Notes under the pieces: model-generated
Databases searched by the model: none
Told to the model about the DNA's origin: nothing
The model's input: only the letters and a program-made list of their open reading frames with translations
Part shown: positions 53,551-63,021 of the stretch, piece after piece
Layout: each line of letters opens with the position of its first letter
Numbering within the stretch: the stretch's first letter is position 1
Source: Pseudomonadota bacterium
GTDB taxonomy: Bacteria; Pseudomonadota; Gammaproteobacteria; Acidiferrobacterales; UBA6901
DNA length: 64,000 nt
Reading direction: 5' to 3'
Assembly (NCBI GenBank): GCA_021783175.1
Contig: JAJXUF010000003.1
Location: forward strand, 31,782 to 95,781
Translations under genes and position numbers: made by a program

Positions 53551-54624
53551 TTGTCCGAGTCCCGCCATCTGCATCCCGGTGTGGCCAACGCGATTGCAGC
53601 CGCCGTGCTTTTCGGCGCTAGCGTCCCGCTGGCGAAAATACTTGCGGGCGCAATTGCCCCGCTTCTTCTTGCAGGCCTGCTGTATTTAGGCTCTGGCGCT
53701 GGCCTGCTGGTGCTTTACCTGCTACGGCGGCTGCTGTTCACAAAATCTGCTGGACACACAAGCGGCATCGCCCGGACCGATATTGCATGGTTCGCTAGCG
53801 CTATCATCTCCGGCGGAATAGTGGCGCCGGCATTGCTCATGACCGGTTTGCGGGTGGCAAATGCCTCAACTGCATCCTTGCTCCTGAATCTCGAAGGCGC
53901 TTTCACTGCTCTTCTTGCCTGGTTCGTTTTCAAGGAAAATTTTGATCGCCGCATCGCGCTAGGGATGCTTGCAATCGTGTTTGCCGGCGTCTTGTTAGCC
54001 TGGCCGCAGACCGGACTGCCGCGCGGCGCTGTACTTGGGTCGCTTGCCATTGTCGGCGCGTGCTTGGCATGGGCGATCGACAACAACCTGACACGCAGGA
54101 TTTCGGGAGGTGATCCGCTGCTGATTGCCGGCACCAAGGGAAGCGTGGCGGGTGCAGTCAATGTCTGCATTGGGCTGCTCACCGGCGGTGTCCTGCCGCG
54201 GGCCGCAGGCATCCTTCACGCCGCGTCGATCGGGGTTGTCGGCTACGGTCTGAGTCTGGCGCTTTACGTGATGGCACTGCGTCAAATCGGCGCCGCCAGA
54301 ACCGCTGCGTACTTTTCGCTGGCTCCATTCCTAGGCGCAGTCGTTGCCATTGCACTGCTGCATGAACATCCTGGCGCGCTATTCTGGCTCGCTGCTGCCC
54401 TGATGGCAGCCGGAATATGGTTACACGTGTCCGAACGCCACGAGCACCACCATTATCATGCGGCGCTGGTACATAGTCATAGCCATGCACACAATGAACA
54501 TCATCACCATGACCACGACTTCTCATGGTCAGGAAACGAACCGCACAACCACCTGCACGAACACACGCCGCTGTGGCATAGCCATCATCACTACCCGGAT
54601 ATCCACCATCGCCACCGGCACTGA
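53551..54624 (+). CDS. EamA/DMT-family transporter with a histidine-rich C-terminal tail
   Basis: 357 residues from the TTG at 53551, with GGGGAG eight bases upstream. Ten membrane segments in two EamA repeats (VLFGASVPLAKILAG near the N-terminus and LAWAIDNNLTRRISGGDP at the start of repeat two). The last 66 residues hold 27 histidines in runs such as HEHHHYH and HNEHHHHDHD, beginning right after the last helix. The tail suggests binding of Ni, Co, Zn or Cu; whether metal is cargo or regulator is unknown. Confidence 0.9.
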   Translation: MSESRHLHPGVANAIAAAVLFGASVPLAKILAGAIAPLLLAGLLYLGSGAGLLVLYLLRRLLFTKSAGHTSGIARTDIAWFASAIISGGIVAPALLMTGLRVANASTASLLLNLEGAFTALLAWFVFKENFDRRIALGMLAIVFAGVLLAWPQTGLPRGAVLGSLAIVGACLAWAIDNNLTRRISGGDPLLIAGTKGSVAGAVNVCIGLLTGGVLPRAAGILHAASIGVVGYGLSLALYVMALRQIGAARTAAYFSLAPFLGAVVAIALLHEHPGALFWLAAALMAAGIWLHVSERHEHHHYHAALVHSHSHAHNEHHHHDHDFSWSGNEPHNHLHEHTPLWHSHHHYPDIHHRHRH

Positions 54625-54832
54625 TTCGATCGACCTGGAACCAGATGTCAGCAAGCGTGCCGCCGATTGATATTGCGGTTCCTGTGCGCTGGGCGCACAC
54701 GGCCATATTAGCGGCTGCGGGGGCGCCCATGCCATCTGCCGGCAAGTATCTTCGCCAATCAGGATTTTGATTTATAATTAGAAACAATTCCGCCACCGCC
54801 TGAAACGACTGATCCCCGCAATAGCTCGGCAC

Positions 54833-55519
54833 ATGAACAGCTCCCGTATTCATGCAGTACTGACAGATATCGAGGGGACAACTTCCTCTTTGGCGTTTGT
54901 CCATGATGTCCTGTTTCCCTACGCACGAACGCATATGGCCGATTTCATCCGCGCGCATGCCCAGGATGCCGATGTGCGCGCACTTCTCGACGATGTGCAG
55001 ACCGCGATCGGAAGATCCCTCAATCAGACCGCGCTGATCGAACAACTCGTCCGTTGGATCGACGAAGACCGGAAAGTCACACCTCTCAAGTCCCTGCAAG
55101 GCATGATCTGGGAAGAGGGCTATAAAACCGGCCAATTTCTTGGACATATTTACGAGGACGCCGCACAGGGCCTGCGTCGCTGGCATGCCAACGGACGGAG
55201 ACTGTATGTATTCTCGTCAGGCTCGGTTCCAGCCCAGAAACTGCTATTTTCCCATACCGCCTACGGCGACCTGACGCCACTGTTTTCCGGTTACTTTGAT
55301 ACAACGACAGGCGCCAAGCGCGAAGCCGCCTCATATTTGCGTATCGCACAAACAATAGGTATGACGCCGGGCGAAATCCTGTTCCTGTCCGACATCCGCG
55401 AGGAACTGGACGCGGCGCGCGACGCAGGTTTGCACACCGCATGGTTGGTGCGCGATGCACTTCCCAAGGCGGATGCCGGACACCTGCAAGTGCGTAGCTT
55501 CGACGACATTCATTTGTAA
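54833..55519 (+). CDS. mtnC: Enolase-phosphatase E1 (acireductone synthase)
   Basis: 228 residues, standard. HAD motif I VLTDIEGTTSSLAFVHD, motif II YVFSSGSVPAQ, motif III Lys in TTGAKREAASY and motif IV FLSDIREELDAA. In methionine salvage it enolises and dephosphorylates 2,3-diketo-5-methylthiopentyl-1-phosphate. No other mtn genes are in the window. TATAAT at 54773-54778, about 55 bases upstream, may be its -10. Confidence 0.95.
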   Translation: MNSSRIHAVLTDIEGTTSSLAFVHDVLFPYARTHMADFIRAHAQDADVRALLDDVQTAIGRSLNQTALIEQLVRWIDEDRKVTPLKSLQGMIWEEGYKTGQFLGHIYEDAAQGLRRWHANGRRLYVFSSGSVPAQKLLFSHTAYGDLTPLFSGYFDTTTGAKREAASYLRIAQTIGMTPGEILFLSDIREELDAARDAGLHTAWLVRDALPKADAGHLQVRSFDDIHL

Positions 55520-55564
55520 CGAAACGCGCAGTGCCTGCAGGCAACTTACGCTGACCGCATGCTG

Positions 55565-56167
55565 CTAGAATCGAAAGATGGCACTGAGTGATGCGACGTC
55601 GATATTCGACTTGCCGATGTCACTCTTCCCGACACCGTTGTATTCCACATATTCGGCACGCAGGCCGAAGGGCCGGACGAAGTCATATTCGAGACCCAGC
55701 CCGTAATCAGCACTGACTCCACTCTTGTAATCGTCGTAAATGTCGATCGCACTCCAGATAGTGGCGCCGGCGCGACCCAGCAGGGAGAAGTTTCTGGTAA
55801 TCGGCAAAGACCCAACTGCATCGAAGCTCAATCCGCTTGCCTCGAAGCGGAATTTTGCCGGATAAACCGACGCGGTGCTCAATGCTCTTCCCTCAAAGTT
55901 ACCGAAATAGGAATAGGTTCCTTCGGCGGCAATGTAGGGGTTGAACTGGTAACCGCCGAATATCTTGGTCGAGGTTTGTGCGTCATCAACACTGCATGCG
56001 TAGTAAGACGCAGGCAACAGAGAACAGGCGCTGGACGGTAAATCTGGCGCTCGCGCTCGTCCGATTCCAACTCCGAAGTATCCGCCCATCCCGGCAGCAT
56101 CGACCGATGCGGTGCCGGACGCGCAGATTGCTGCTGCCAATACTGCCATTGCGTATTTGGGTTTCAT
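55565..56167 (-). CDS. Outer-membrane beta-barrel protein (OmpA-like porin fold)
   Basis: 200 residues with signal peptide (AMAVLAAAICASGTASVDA). The mature part has alternating beta-strands for an eight-stranded barrel (GGYFGVGIGRA, KIFGGYQFNPYIAAEGTYSYFG, YGLGLEYDF) and ends in Phe (SAIFRF), the outer-membrane insertion signal. Two cysteines in a loop (SACSLLPASYYACS) may form a disulfide. Function unknown. Convergent with mtnC. Confidence 0.88.
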   Translation of the reverse strand: MKPKYAMAVLAAAICASGTASVDAAGMGGYFGVGIGRARAPDLPSSACSLLPASYYACSVDDAQTSTKIFGGYQFNPYIAAEGTYSYFGNFEGRALSTASVYPAKFRFEASGLSFDAVGSLPITRNFSLLGRAGATIWSAIDIYDDYKSGVSADYGLGLEYDFVRPFGLRAEYVEYNGVGKSDIGKSNIDVASLSAIFRF

Positions 56168-56592
56168 GGTTCACCTCCACGGCGTCCGGTCGAAAGTGAC
56201 GGTAAGACAATCGTGATGTTTCGAGGCACCAAGGGCGATCTGCGCGTAAGTGCCTGGGCAAGACAACATAACTGAACTCGAGCAGCTAGCATGACCCGCC
56301 ACGGCCATTGCGGCCGATTGGGACGATTATTCCCCCATTGCGGCTTTTCGCCTTTGACACCTGTCAAAAAAACCGCACGCCAGGTCCAGACTGCAGGCAA
56401 CAGACATCCGCGCGTTACAAGCCATGCATGACAGGGGTTCCAAAACAGGGGGAGTGAAACCGGCAAGGATTTAGTGGCTTTTTGGGGCGGCCCGAACAAT
56501 CCCCAGGCGAAACCGGCGCCACCGCCTTAGGTCCGGCCGAATAGGCGGTTTTGTCCCAGGTATTCAGCTCATCGCGGAAGAACTCGGCCTCG
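56168..56592. other. Intergenic region upstream of the outer-membrane protein
   Basis: 425 bases without a supported gene. A stem ACCGCCT (56521-56527) and AGGCGGT (56543-56549) with a short T run to 56552 is a possible weak terminator; the leftward membrane-protein gene ends at 56593. Frames spanning the region have no family likeness. Confidence 0.35.
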
Positions 56593-57009
56593 CTATCCTG
56601 TCTGCTTGGCGAGGTCCCGATGCGTACTGAGCAGCACCCAAAACTCGGCGGCGCCTATTCCCAGCAAAAGGATGGCAATTAGGGACAATAACACGTAACC
56701 GTGGACCGGAATGGGCAAACCACCGCGAAGCAGCCAGGCCAGGATGATGCCGCCGGCGCAAATATTGATGCAAATCGCACCACCCAGACCCAGTCCTGGC
56801 ACGCCGAAAATCTGCCGAAAACGCTCGGCAATGAGAGCAAGCCCGATGCCGGACAAAATTGCCCCAAGGATGCTCGCATAAAAGGCGGTTCCGGGTTCTG
56901 GGACACCGACAGCGTTAACCAGGAGATCCGGGGAAAACAGCAGGCAGATCCCGAATAGCAGATGAATCGCGGCATCGGTTCCGATGAGTGTAGATTCTTT
57001 AATTTTCAT
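56593..57009 (-). CDS. Small membrane protein of unknown function
   Basis: 138 residues with four predicted membrane segments (about 14-34, 44-62, 72-96, 103-126) and short charged ends (MKIKESTLIG at the start, THRDLAKQTG at the end). I do not recognise the family. It is isolated by gaps of more than 400 bases on both sides. Confidence 0.7.
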   Translation of the reverse strand: MKIKESTLIGTDAAIHLLFGICLLFSPDLLVNAVGVPEPGTAFYASILGAILSGIGLALIAERFRQIFGVPGLGLGGAICINICAGGIILAWLLRGGLPIPVHGYVLLSLIAILLLGIGAAEFWVLLSTHRDLAKQTG

Positions 57010-57666
57010 GTTATTCCCGTTTCCTTCCAGTGCTTCCTTGATAATTTAGCCGCAATTGGCAAGTCGACCGCCGGCCGATTCAGCATGACTCCACAGATAC
57101 ACCTGCAAAATATAGAGTAGACGGACTCAAAGCGGATGCAAAAGCCCCTGCGGCGGGACGAACCCGACGCCCCAGGCAATCCGGCCGTAATCCACTAAAA
57201 GGGGTTCGCAATGTCTTCCGGATACGATGCCAGCGCTTAGGGAAATGCGCCGTTACAGGCGCACCAACTCATGGTCTGACGCGAAAATCAAAGACCTGAC
57301 AGGCGCTGACAATAGCTCGTTTCAAGGGGTTTCCGGGGTAATCGCGTAATAACGGAATCGCTAGCTCGACCTCCTGCCCGGACCGGCAGCTGGCTCGTAT
57401 TTGCCCGACAGGCGCTGGGCACCTATCTTAGTATTCATGGTTGGCCGGCGACTAAGTCGCCACCGGTGACTTTACAGGCTTCGCAGGCTCCAATGCCACC
57501 CGGCCGCACCTAATATAAATTAGGGTATAGTAGCAACGCCCGCGTAATCCCGCGGAAACGCAATATGTCACCTAAACGCTCCGAGTTAGAGTGGCTTGCG
57601 GCCTGCGGCAAGGAGCGAAGACCTGCGTCGGGACTGCAAACACCGCCGAGAAATAAAGAGCTACAA
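57010..57666 (+). promoter_or_regulatory. Long intergenic region with a palindromic operator-like site before the S41 protease
   Basis: 657 bases, mostly without recognisable content. Near its right end CCTAAT-ATAA-ATTAGG (57509-57524) is a perfect six-base inverted repeat, directly followed by TATAGT (57526-57531), a good -10; the dyad thus sits between -35 and -10, a repressor position. Another palindrome, GGCGAC-TAA-GTCGCC, lies at 57447-57461. An ATG at 57565 in the frame of the next gene would add 34 residues and is not favoured. Confidence 0.45.
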
Positions 57667-58935
57667 ATGACACCACAGCACCCCTGGAATCGAATGCGAG
57701 TCATCAGTCTCGCGCTGCTGAGCTTTGCGATCGGTATTGTCGCGGGGATCATCATAGACCGGCAAACGGTAGCAGACATCGTGGAGGCCTGCAGTATTCC
57801 GGCCAAAGCCGTGCCCGATTTTCGGCTCATGGCCCAAGCCTGGAATACGATACAACACCATTACGTGGACCGATCCGCAGTCCGCCCGCGCGGCATGGCC
57901 TACGGCGCAATTGGAGGCATGGTCAATTCTTTGGGCGACACGGGTCACAGCACCTTCCTGACACCTAGCATGGTGAAAGAAGAACGCGAATCGCTGCAGG
58001 GCCAGTTCGCCGGCATCGGCGTCGAGGTTCAGATGAAGGATCGGCAACTCGTGATTGTGGCACCCATCGACGGTTCGCCCGCGCAAAAAGCCGGCCTTCA
58101 GGCAGGCGATATCATCCTCAAGGTCAATGGCAAAGACATCATCGGCGAACCGATAAGCAAGGTCGTCGGAAAGATCAAAGGGCCGCCGGGGACACGCGTA
58201 AGGCTAACCATTCGCAATCCGAAAACAGAAAAAATCCGCGATTTCGAACTGGTACGCGCACACATCCAGCTGAACAGTGTCAGCTGGCACATGTTGCCCG
58301 GCACTCACATCGCCCACGTGCGGCTCGCACTTTTCAGCAAGGGAACTGGCGACGCGCTTGGAAAGGCACTGCAAGAGGCGACGAAACAGGGGGCGAAAGC
58401 CATCATACTGGATCTGCGCAACGACCCGGGCGGCCTGTTCGACGAAGCAATCGATACGGCGAGTCTTTTTCTGCACGGGGGCAATGTTTTGCTGGAAAAG
58501 AACGTACATGGCGAGGTACGCAAAGTGCCGGTACGCAGCGGCATGCCCGTATACAATCTTCCCATGGTGGTGTTGGTCAATTCCGGTACGGCGAGTGCGG
58601 CAGAGATCGTCGCTGGTGCGTTGCGCGACGCCGACCGCGCCGTGCTCATCGGGCAGACCACTTTTGGCACTGGCACGGTGCTGCAGGCATTTCCGCTGGC
58701 GGATGGTTCAGCTCTAGTGCTCGCTGTACAAGAGTGGCTCACACCGCACGGGCGCAGCTTCTGGCATCATGGGCTTACGCCGAAACACGTCGTGCCACTC
58801 CCGCCGGGTGCGGAGCCACTTCGACCCGAGGCCGAGCGCGATATGACCGCGAAGCAACTTTGGCAAAGCGGTGACGCGCAACTGCTGCGTGCAGTGGAAT
58901 TGCTTAGCGGATCAAAGATTCACAAGCCCACCTGA
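57667..58935 (+). CDS. S41-family C-terminal-processing peptidase-like protein with altered catalytic lysine
   Basis: 422 residues from the ATG at 57667. One N-terminal membrane helix (VISLALLSFAIGIVAGIII), a PDZ domain (about 120-210, GIGVEVQMKDRQLVIVAPID) and the S41 domain. Ser310 in NSGTASAAEI is the expected nucleophile. The Lys that follows it by 25 residues in Prc and D1 protease (T-F-G-K-G) is Thr335 here (T-F-G-T-G, codon ACT at 58669). Some S41 relatives share T-F-G-T-G-T-V-L with an EWLTP box, also present, so this may be a natural subgroup with other chemistry or no activity. Confidence 0.9.
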   Translation: MTPQHPWNRMRVISLALLSFAIGIVAGIIIDRQTVADIVEACSIPAKAVPDFRLMAQAWNTIQHHYVDRSAVRPRGMAYGAIGGMVNSLGDTGHSTFLTPSMVKEERESLQGQFAGIGVEVQMKDRQLVIVAPIDGSPAQKAGLQAGDIILKVNGKDIIGEPISKVVGKIKGPPGTRVRLTIRNPKTEKIRDFELVRAHIQLNSVSWHMLPGTHIAHVRLALFSKGTGDALGKALQEATKQGAKAIILDLRNDPGGLFDEAIDTASLFLHGGNVLLEKNVHGEVRKVPVRSGMPVYNLPMVVLVNSGTASAAEIVAGALRDADRAVLIGQTTFGTGTVLQAFPLADGSALVLAVQEWLTPHGRSFWHHGLTPKHVVPLPPGAEPLRPEAERDMTAKQLWQSGDAQLLRAVELLSGSKIHKPT

Positions 58936-59016
58936 GGCATCGGGTTTCTTTGACGAACATTGGCAATCGGGCCAGCGCGGCCTGCGGTCCGGCCGTGTCC
59001 TAAAGGAAGCTGCCGT

Positions 59017-60639
59017 GTGAATACCGTGTCACCGCAAAAAGACAACCCGTCCATATTTGGGCCCCTGCGCGAACCCATCTATCGCGCCCTGTGGATCGCC
59101 ACAGTCGCATCCAACATCGGCACATGGATGCAGGACGTGGGCGCGGCGTGGTTGATGACATCGATCGCGCCGTCCCCCGCCATGGTTGCTCTGGTGCGAT
59201 CCGCAAGCAGTCTGCCCATTTTCCTTCTTGCATTGCCGGCCGGCGCCCTCGCGGATGTCGTTGATCGCAGGCGCCTGCTTATCGCCACTCAGACCTGGAT
59301 GTTGGTGGCAGCGGCGATATTGGGAGTGCTTACCATAATTGGTATGACGACACCCTGGCTTTTGCTTGTGCTGACGTTCACTCTCGGTCTGGGTACCGCG
59401 CTAAACGCTCCGGCGTGGCAGGCAATCATTCCGGAACTCGTGCCACAGTCTCAGGTCGGCAACGCCATATCTTTGAACAGCACAAGCATTAATCTTGCGC
59501 GCTCGATCGGTCCGGCAATCGGGGGTCTGCTTATCGCAGCCGCCGGTCCGGGAGTTACCTTCCTGCTGAATGCGCTTTCTTTCAGCGGAGTGATATTGGT
59601 GCTGTATCGCTGGCGCCGGGGCGCGAATGTCAGCGTATTGCCAGCGGAACGCGTGCTGGGCGCAATCCGCGCCGGTCTAAGGTATGTGCGGCATTCGCCG
59701 CCGGTACGGGCTGTACTGGCACGCTCCGGCGCTTTCATTCTTTTTGCCAGCGCCTTGTGGGGATTATTGCCCGCCGCCGCGCGCTTCGAGTTCGGCCGCG
59801 GTCCCACCGGATACGGAGTTATGTTGGGCGCTTTCGGTTTGGGTGCAGTCGCAGCGGCGGCCGTTCTACCTCGCCTGCGCCGGAATACCAACATGGATAA
59901 CCTCGTTACCGGAGCCATCCTGATATATGCCGCAGGACTGACGGTCTTTGCCTGGATACGCATTTTTGTTATAGCCGACCTTGCGATGTTCGCCTGCGGG
60001 GCCGCATGGCTGTCTCTGCTTTCCACCTTCAATTCAAGCATTCAAGTGGTTGTCCCTTCCTGGGTGCGCGGACGTGTGCTGGCAATATCAATTCTTGTCA
60101 TCTTCGGTGGCCTCGCACTGGGCAGTGTATTCTGGGGATACATCGCGGATGTGTGGGGAATCCCGATCGCACTAACCGCAGCCGCCGCCGGTATCTGCGC
60201 GGGACTACTTGCCACCCGCCACCGGCATTTACACCATGGCCGCGAAATCGATCTCACCCCTTCCATGCATTGGCCGGCACCGCAACCAGTGCGGGTACCG
60301 CCGCCTGATCATGGACCGGTGGTTGTAACCGTTGAGTATCGTGTCGATCACACACATGCCGCGGAATTCCTCCGTGCATTGCAGCAGGTGCGGCGCATCC
60401 GCAGACGCGATGGCGCAATCAGCTGGGCAGTTCTGAATGATGTCGCCGATCCCGGCCGCTATACGGAAGTTTTCGTCGTCGAGTCGTGGCTCGAACACCT
60501 GCGCCAGCACGAGCGCGTTACCAAAGCCGATCGTGAAATTCTTGATCGACCGCAGGCCTTCCATATCGGTCCCAAGCCTCCGACCGTGACACACTATATG
60601 GTCGAGCCAACACCGAACGCGAAACCCGCCACACAATGA
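59017..60639 (+). CDS. MFS transporter with a C-terminal monooxygenase-like (ABM) domain
   Basis: 540 residues from the GTG at 59017 (AAGGAAG upstream). Twelve membrane helices in residues about 20-400, of the EntS/enterobactin-exporter type: ASNIGTWMQDVGAAWLMTS, ALPAGALADVVDRRRLL, NLARSIGPAIGGLL. After a His-rich turn (RHRHLHHG) comes a soluble domain (430-525), VVVTVEYRVDHTHAAEFLRA ending in FVVESWLEHLRQHER, resembling antibiotic-biosynthesis-monooxygenase-like dimer domains. Likely a drug or siderophore exporter; substrate unknown. Confidence 0.87.
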   Translation: MNTVSPQKDNPSIFGPLREPIYRALWIATVASNIGTWMQDVGAAWLMTSIAPSPAMVALVRSASSLPIFLLALPAGALADVVDRRRLLIATQTWMLVAAAILGVLTIIGMTTPWLLLVLTFTLGLGTALNAPAWQAIIPELVPQSQVGNAISLNSTSINLARSIGPAIGGLLIAAAGPGVTFLLNALSFSGVILVLYRWRRGANVSVLPAERVLGAIRAGLRYVRHSPPVRAVLARSGAFILFASALWGLLPAAARFEFGRGPTGYGVMLGAFGLGAVAAAAVLPRLRRNTNMDNLVTGAILIYAAGLTVFAWIRIFVIADLAMFACGAAWLSLLSTFNSSIQVVVPSWVRGRVLAISILVIFGGLALGSVFWGYIADVWGIPIALTAAAAGICAGLLATRHRHLHHGREIDLTPSMHWPAPQPVRVPPPDHGPVVVTVEYRVDHTHAAEFLRALQQVRRIRRRDGAISWAVLNDVADPGRYTEVFVVESWLEHLRQHERVTKADREILDRPQAFHIGPKPPTVTHYMVEPTPNAKPATQ

Positions 60640-60796
60640 CCCAAGTGCCTGTGGCGGTTCGAATCTTCCAAGAATAAATCCCACAGCGGCACCACTGGTA
60701 CCAAGCAGGAGCCGACTTCGAAACCAAAGCCGGTCTCCCAAGCCAGATCAGGCAAGGGCTCCGGCAATTTCCAGAAATCGGTCCATGAAATAGACT

Positions 60797-61558
60797 TTAT
60801 TGGACTCCCAGACCAATATCAGTGAGTGTCCGCTCAAGCAATGCGTCCACGCCCGATTCCGGACGGACCGCTGCAACCGGAAGATCTTTCCCAGTCTGCC
60901 AGGCAACGAGCGCTTCATGCTTGGCTGCGCCGCAGACAAGCACCATCGCCTCTCTGGTCTGACCAAGACGCCAGGCGGAAAGCGTCACACGTTGAGCGGG
61001 CGGTTTGGGGGCTTGCTCCACCGCAAGCGTCGCCGCCGCGCCGGGCTGCACTCCCCAGTCCGCGCCGGGAAATAAACTTGCCGTATGACCGTCCTCACCA
61101 AGACCCAGCAGCACAAGATCGAACTGCGCGACTCCCCAAAGCAGTTCTCCATAGGACCTGGCCGCCGCGTGTGGACCTCGTTCTGCCGGGATCGGATGAA
61201 TTTGTCCCCGCGGTATAGGTACACGGTCCAGCCACGCGGAAAATGCCATGGCGCTGTTGCGTTCGGGATGATCCGCCGGCAGACAGCGCTCATCACCAAA
61301 GTAGACGTGCCAGGCTGACCATTGCGCATCAAGGGTGCTCAGCCTCTCATATAGCGGACGTGGTGTGTTACCGCCGGAAAGCACGACGTGAAACGCGCCA
61401 CGCTGCGAAGTCGCTTCGTGCGACATACGCCCAACGGCACGAGCGGCACGCTCATAAAGGGAGTCTGCATCCGGGTAGATATGCCAACGCACAATCTGCT
61501 GATGCGCGAGCCGATCGCTTTCCGGTTGCTGCGTTGGACTTAAAGGTCGTTTCGCCAT
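60797..61558 (-). CDS. pgl: 6-phosphogluconolactonase
   Basis: Hydrolyses 6-phosphogluconolactone to 6-phosphogluconate. 253 residues, DevB type: [33 protein letters not shown] and [18 protein letters not shown], with the catalytic His there. Starts inside the end of zwf (19-base overlap). Last gene of gnd-zwf-pgl. Confidence 0.96.
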   Translation of the reverse strand: MAKRPLSPTQQPESDRLAHQQIVRWHIYPDADSLYERAARAVGRMSHEATSQRGAFHVVLSGGNTPRPLYERLSTLDAQWSAWHVYFGDERCLPADHPERNSAMAFSAWLDRVPIPRGQIHPIPAERGPHAAARSYGELLWGVAQFDLVLLGLGEDGHTASLFPGADWGVQPGAAATLAVEQAPKPPAQRVTLSAWRLGQTREAMVLVCGAAKHEALVAWQTGKDLPVAAVRPESGVDALLERTLTDIGLGVQ

Positions 61559-63021
61559 TCCTGATCTTCGCTATCAAACAGACGATTTGCCTCTCCCGGA
61601 CCCCAGGTGCCGGCCGAGTAGCCATGTATGAAATCCCGCTCCTGCACCCAGTACTTCAATATCGGGTCAACCACTTGCCATGCCCACTCGACCTCGTCGA
61701 AGCGGATGAACAAGGTGCGGTCGTTCTCGATTATGTCGAGCAGCAGGGCTTCGTATGCATCGAGTGGCAGTTCATGGGTCTTTCGATAACCCGCATTGAG
61801 CTGCAGCACACGCGTATTCATACCCAGACCAGGTTGCTTTACATGGATCTCCATGTGCATGCTTTCGTTCGGCTGCAAAGAGAGCAGTATCCAGTTCGGC
61901 GAAACAGACTCGAGCGGTGCTTCGCGGAAAAGATGTTGCGGAGGATGGCGGAAGCGGATGGCAATAAGAGACATTTGTCGGCGTAGACGTTTTCCCGTGC
62001 GCAAGTAGAAAGGCACTCCGCGCCAGCGCCAGTTGTCTATATAGAACTTGGCCGCAACAAACGTTTCAGTGATCGAGTTTGTTTCCACGCCCGCTTCCTG
62101 CTGGTAGCCAGCGACTGTAACGCCACCTATCGATCCAGGGCGGTACTGGGCGCGAAATGCATGTGCGTGCACCGCACGCCTCGGTATCGGCCGGATCGAG
62201 CGTAGCACCTTTACTTTCTCGTCCCGCAGGGCATCAGCCTCGAGGGCCGGGGGCGGCTCCATCGCGATTACGGTCAGAAGCTGCATCAAATGATTCTGCA
62301 GCATGTCGCGCAGTGCACCAGTCTTGTCGTAATAGTCCGCGCGGCTTTCAATACCGACTTCTTCCGCTACCGTGATCTGAACGTGATCAATGAAGTTTCG
62401 ATTCCACAGCGGCTCAATTAGCGTATTGGCAAAACGAAACACCAGGAGATTCTGCACGGTTTCCTTGCCGAGATAGTGATCGATGCGGAATATCTGCTCT
62501 TCGTCAAAATAGCGATGCAAAAGTTCGTTCAGAACACGCGCACTTTCGATGTCTTCGCCAAATGGTTTCTCTACGACGATCCTCTGCCTGTCACGCGGCA
62601 GATCTGGCATTGCAGAATGCAGATTCCTCACAACGGCTGAGAATTCAGTCGGCTTGATTGCCAGATAGAAAACAAGATCGCCGCAGCTTTCCGCCCCCAA
62701 ACCGCCAAGCGCGCTGAACAGACGCCGGTATGCGTCAGGATCATGGATTTCTCCGGCGACGTACTGGAAGCGCCGGGAAAATTTGTCGTACACCTCGGCG
62801 TCGAAATGACCATCAAGACGCTCGCGCAAAGTTTGCTGCATGAAAACAAGCCAGTCGTCCTGGCTCCATTCACGCCGCGAGAAGGCAAAAAAACGCAGAT
62901 TGTCGGACAGCCGGCCAGCCAGTTCGAGACGGTATAGCGAGGGCAGCAGCTTGTTCGAGGAAAGATTGCCGGTCGCCCCGAAAATCACGAAACTGCAGGG
63001 AGTCTCGACGTCGACACTCAC
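61540..63021 (-). CDS. zwf: Glucose-6-phosphate 1-dehydrogenase
   Basis: First step of the oxidative pentose phosphate pathway. 493 residues, standard. Cofactor motif [20 protein letters not shown], active site [20 protein letters not shown] with the catalytic His and substrate Lys, and EKPFGED. The GATGNL form leaves NAD versus NADP open. Overlaps gnd upstream (ATGA) and pgl downstream. Confidence 0.97.
   Translation of the reverse strand: MSVDVETPCSFVIFGATGNLSSNKLLPSLYRLELAGRLSDNLRFFAFSRREWSQDDWLVFMQQTLRERLDGHFDAEVYDKFSRRFQYVAGEIHDPDAYRRLFSALGGLGAESCGDLVFYLAIKPTEFSAVVRNLHSAMPDLPRDRQRIVVEKPFGEDIESARVLNELLHRYFDEEQIFRIDHYLGKETVQNLLVFRFANTLIEPLWNRNFIDHVQITVAEEVGIESRADYYDKTGALRDMLQNHLMQLLTVIAMEPPPALEADALRDEKVKVLRSIRPIPRRAVHAHAFRAQYRPGSIGGVTVAGYQQEAGVETNSITETFVAAKFYIDNWRWRGVPFYLRTGKRLRRQMSLIAIRFRHPPQHLFREAPLESVSPNWILLSLQPNESMHMEIHVKQPGLGMNTRVLQLNAGYRKTHELPLDAYEALLLDIIENDRTLFIRFDEVEWAWQVVDPILKYWVQERDFIHGYSAGTWGPGEANRLFDSEDQEWRNDL

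Noticed and set aside
54179..55186. 335-codon open frame on the minus strand
   Set aside because: It covers the end of the DMT transporter and most of mtnC in antisense; both of those have clear family motifs.
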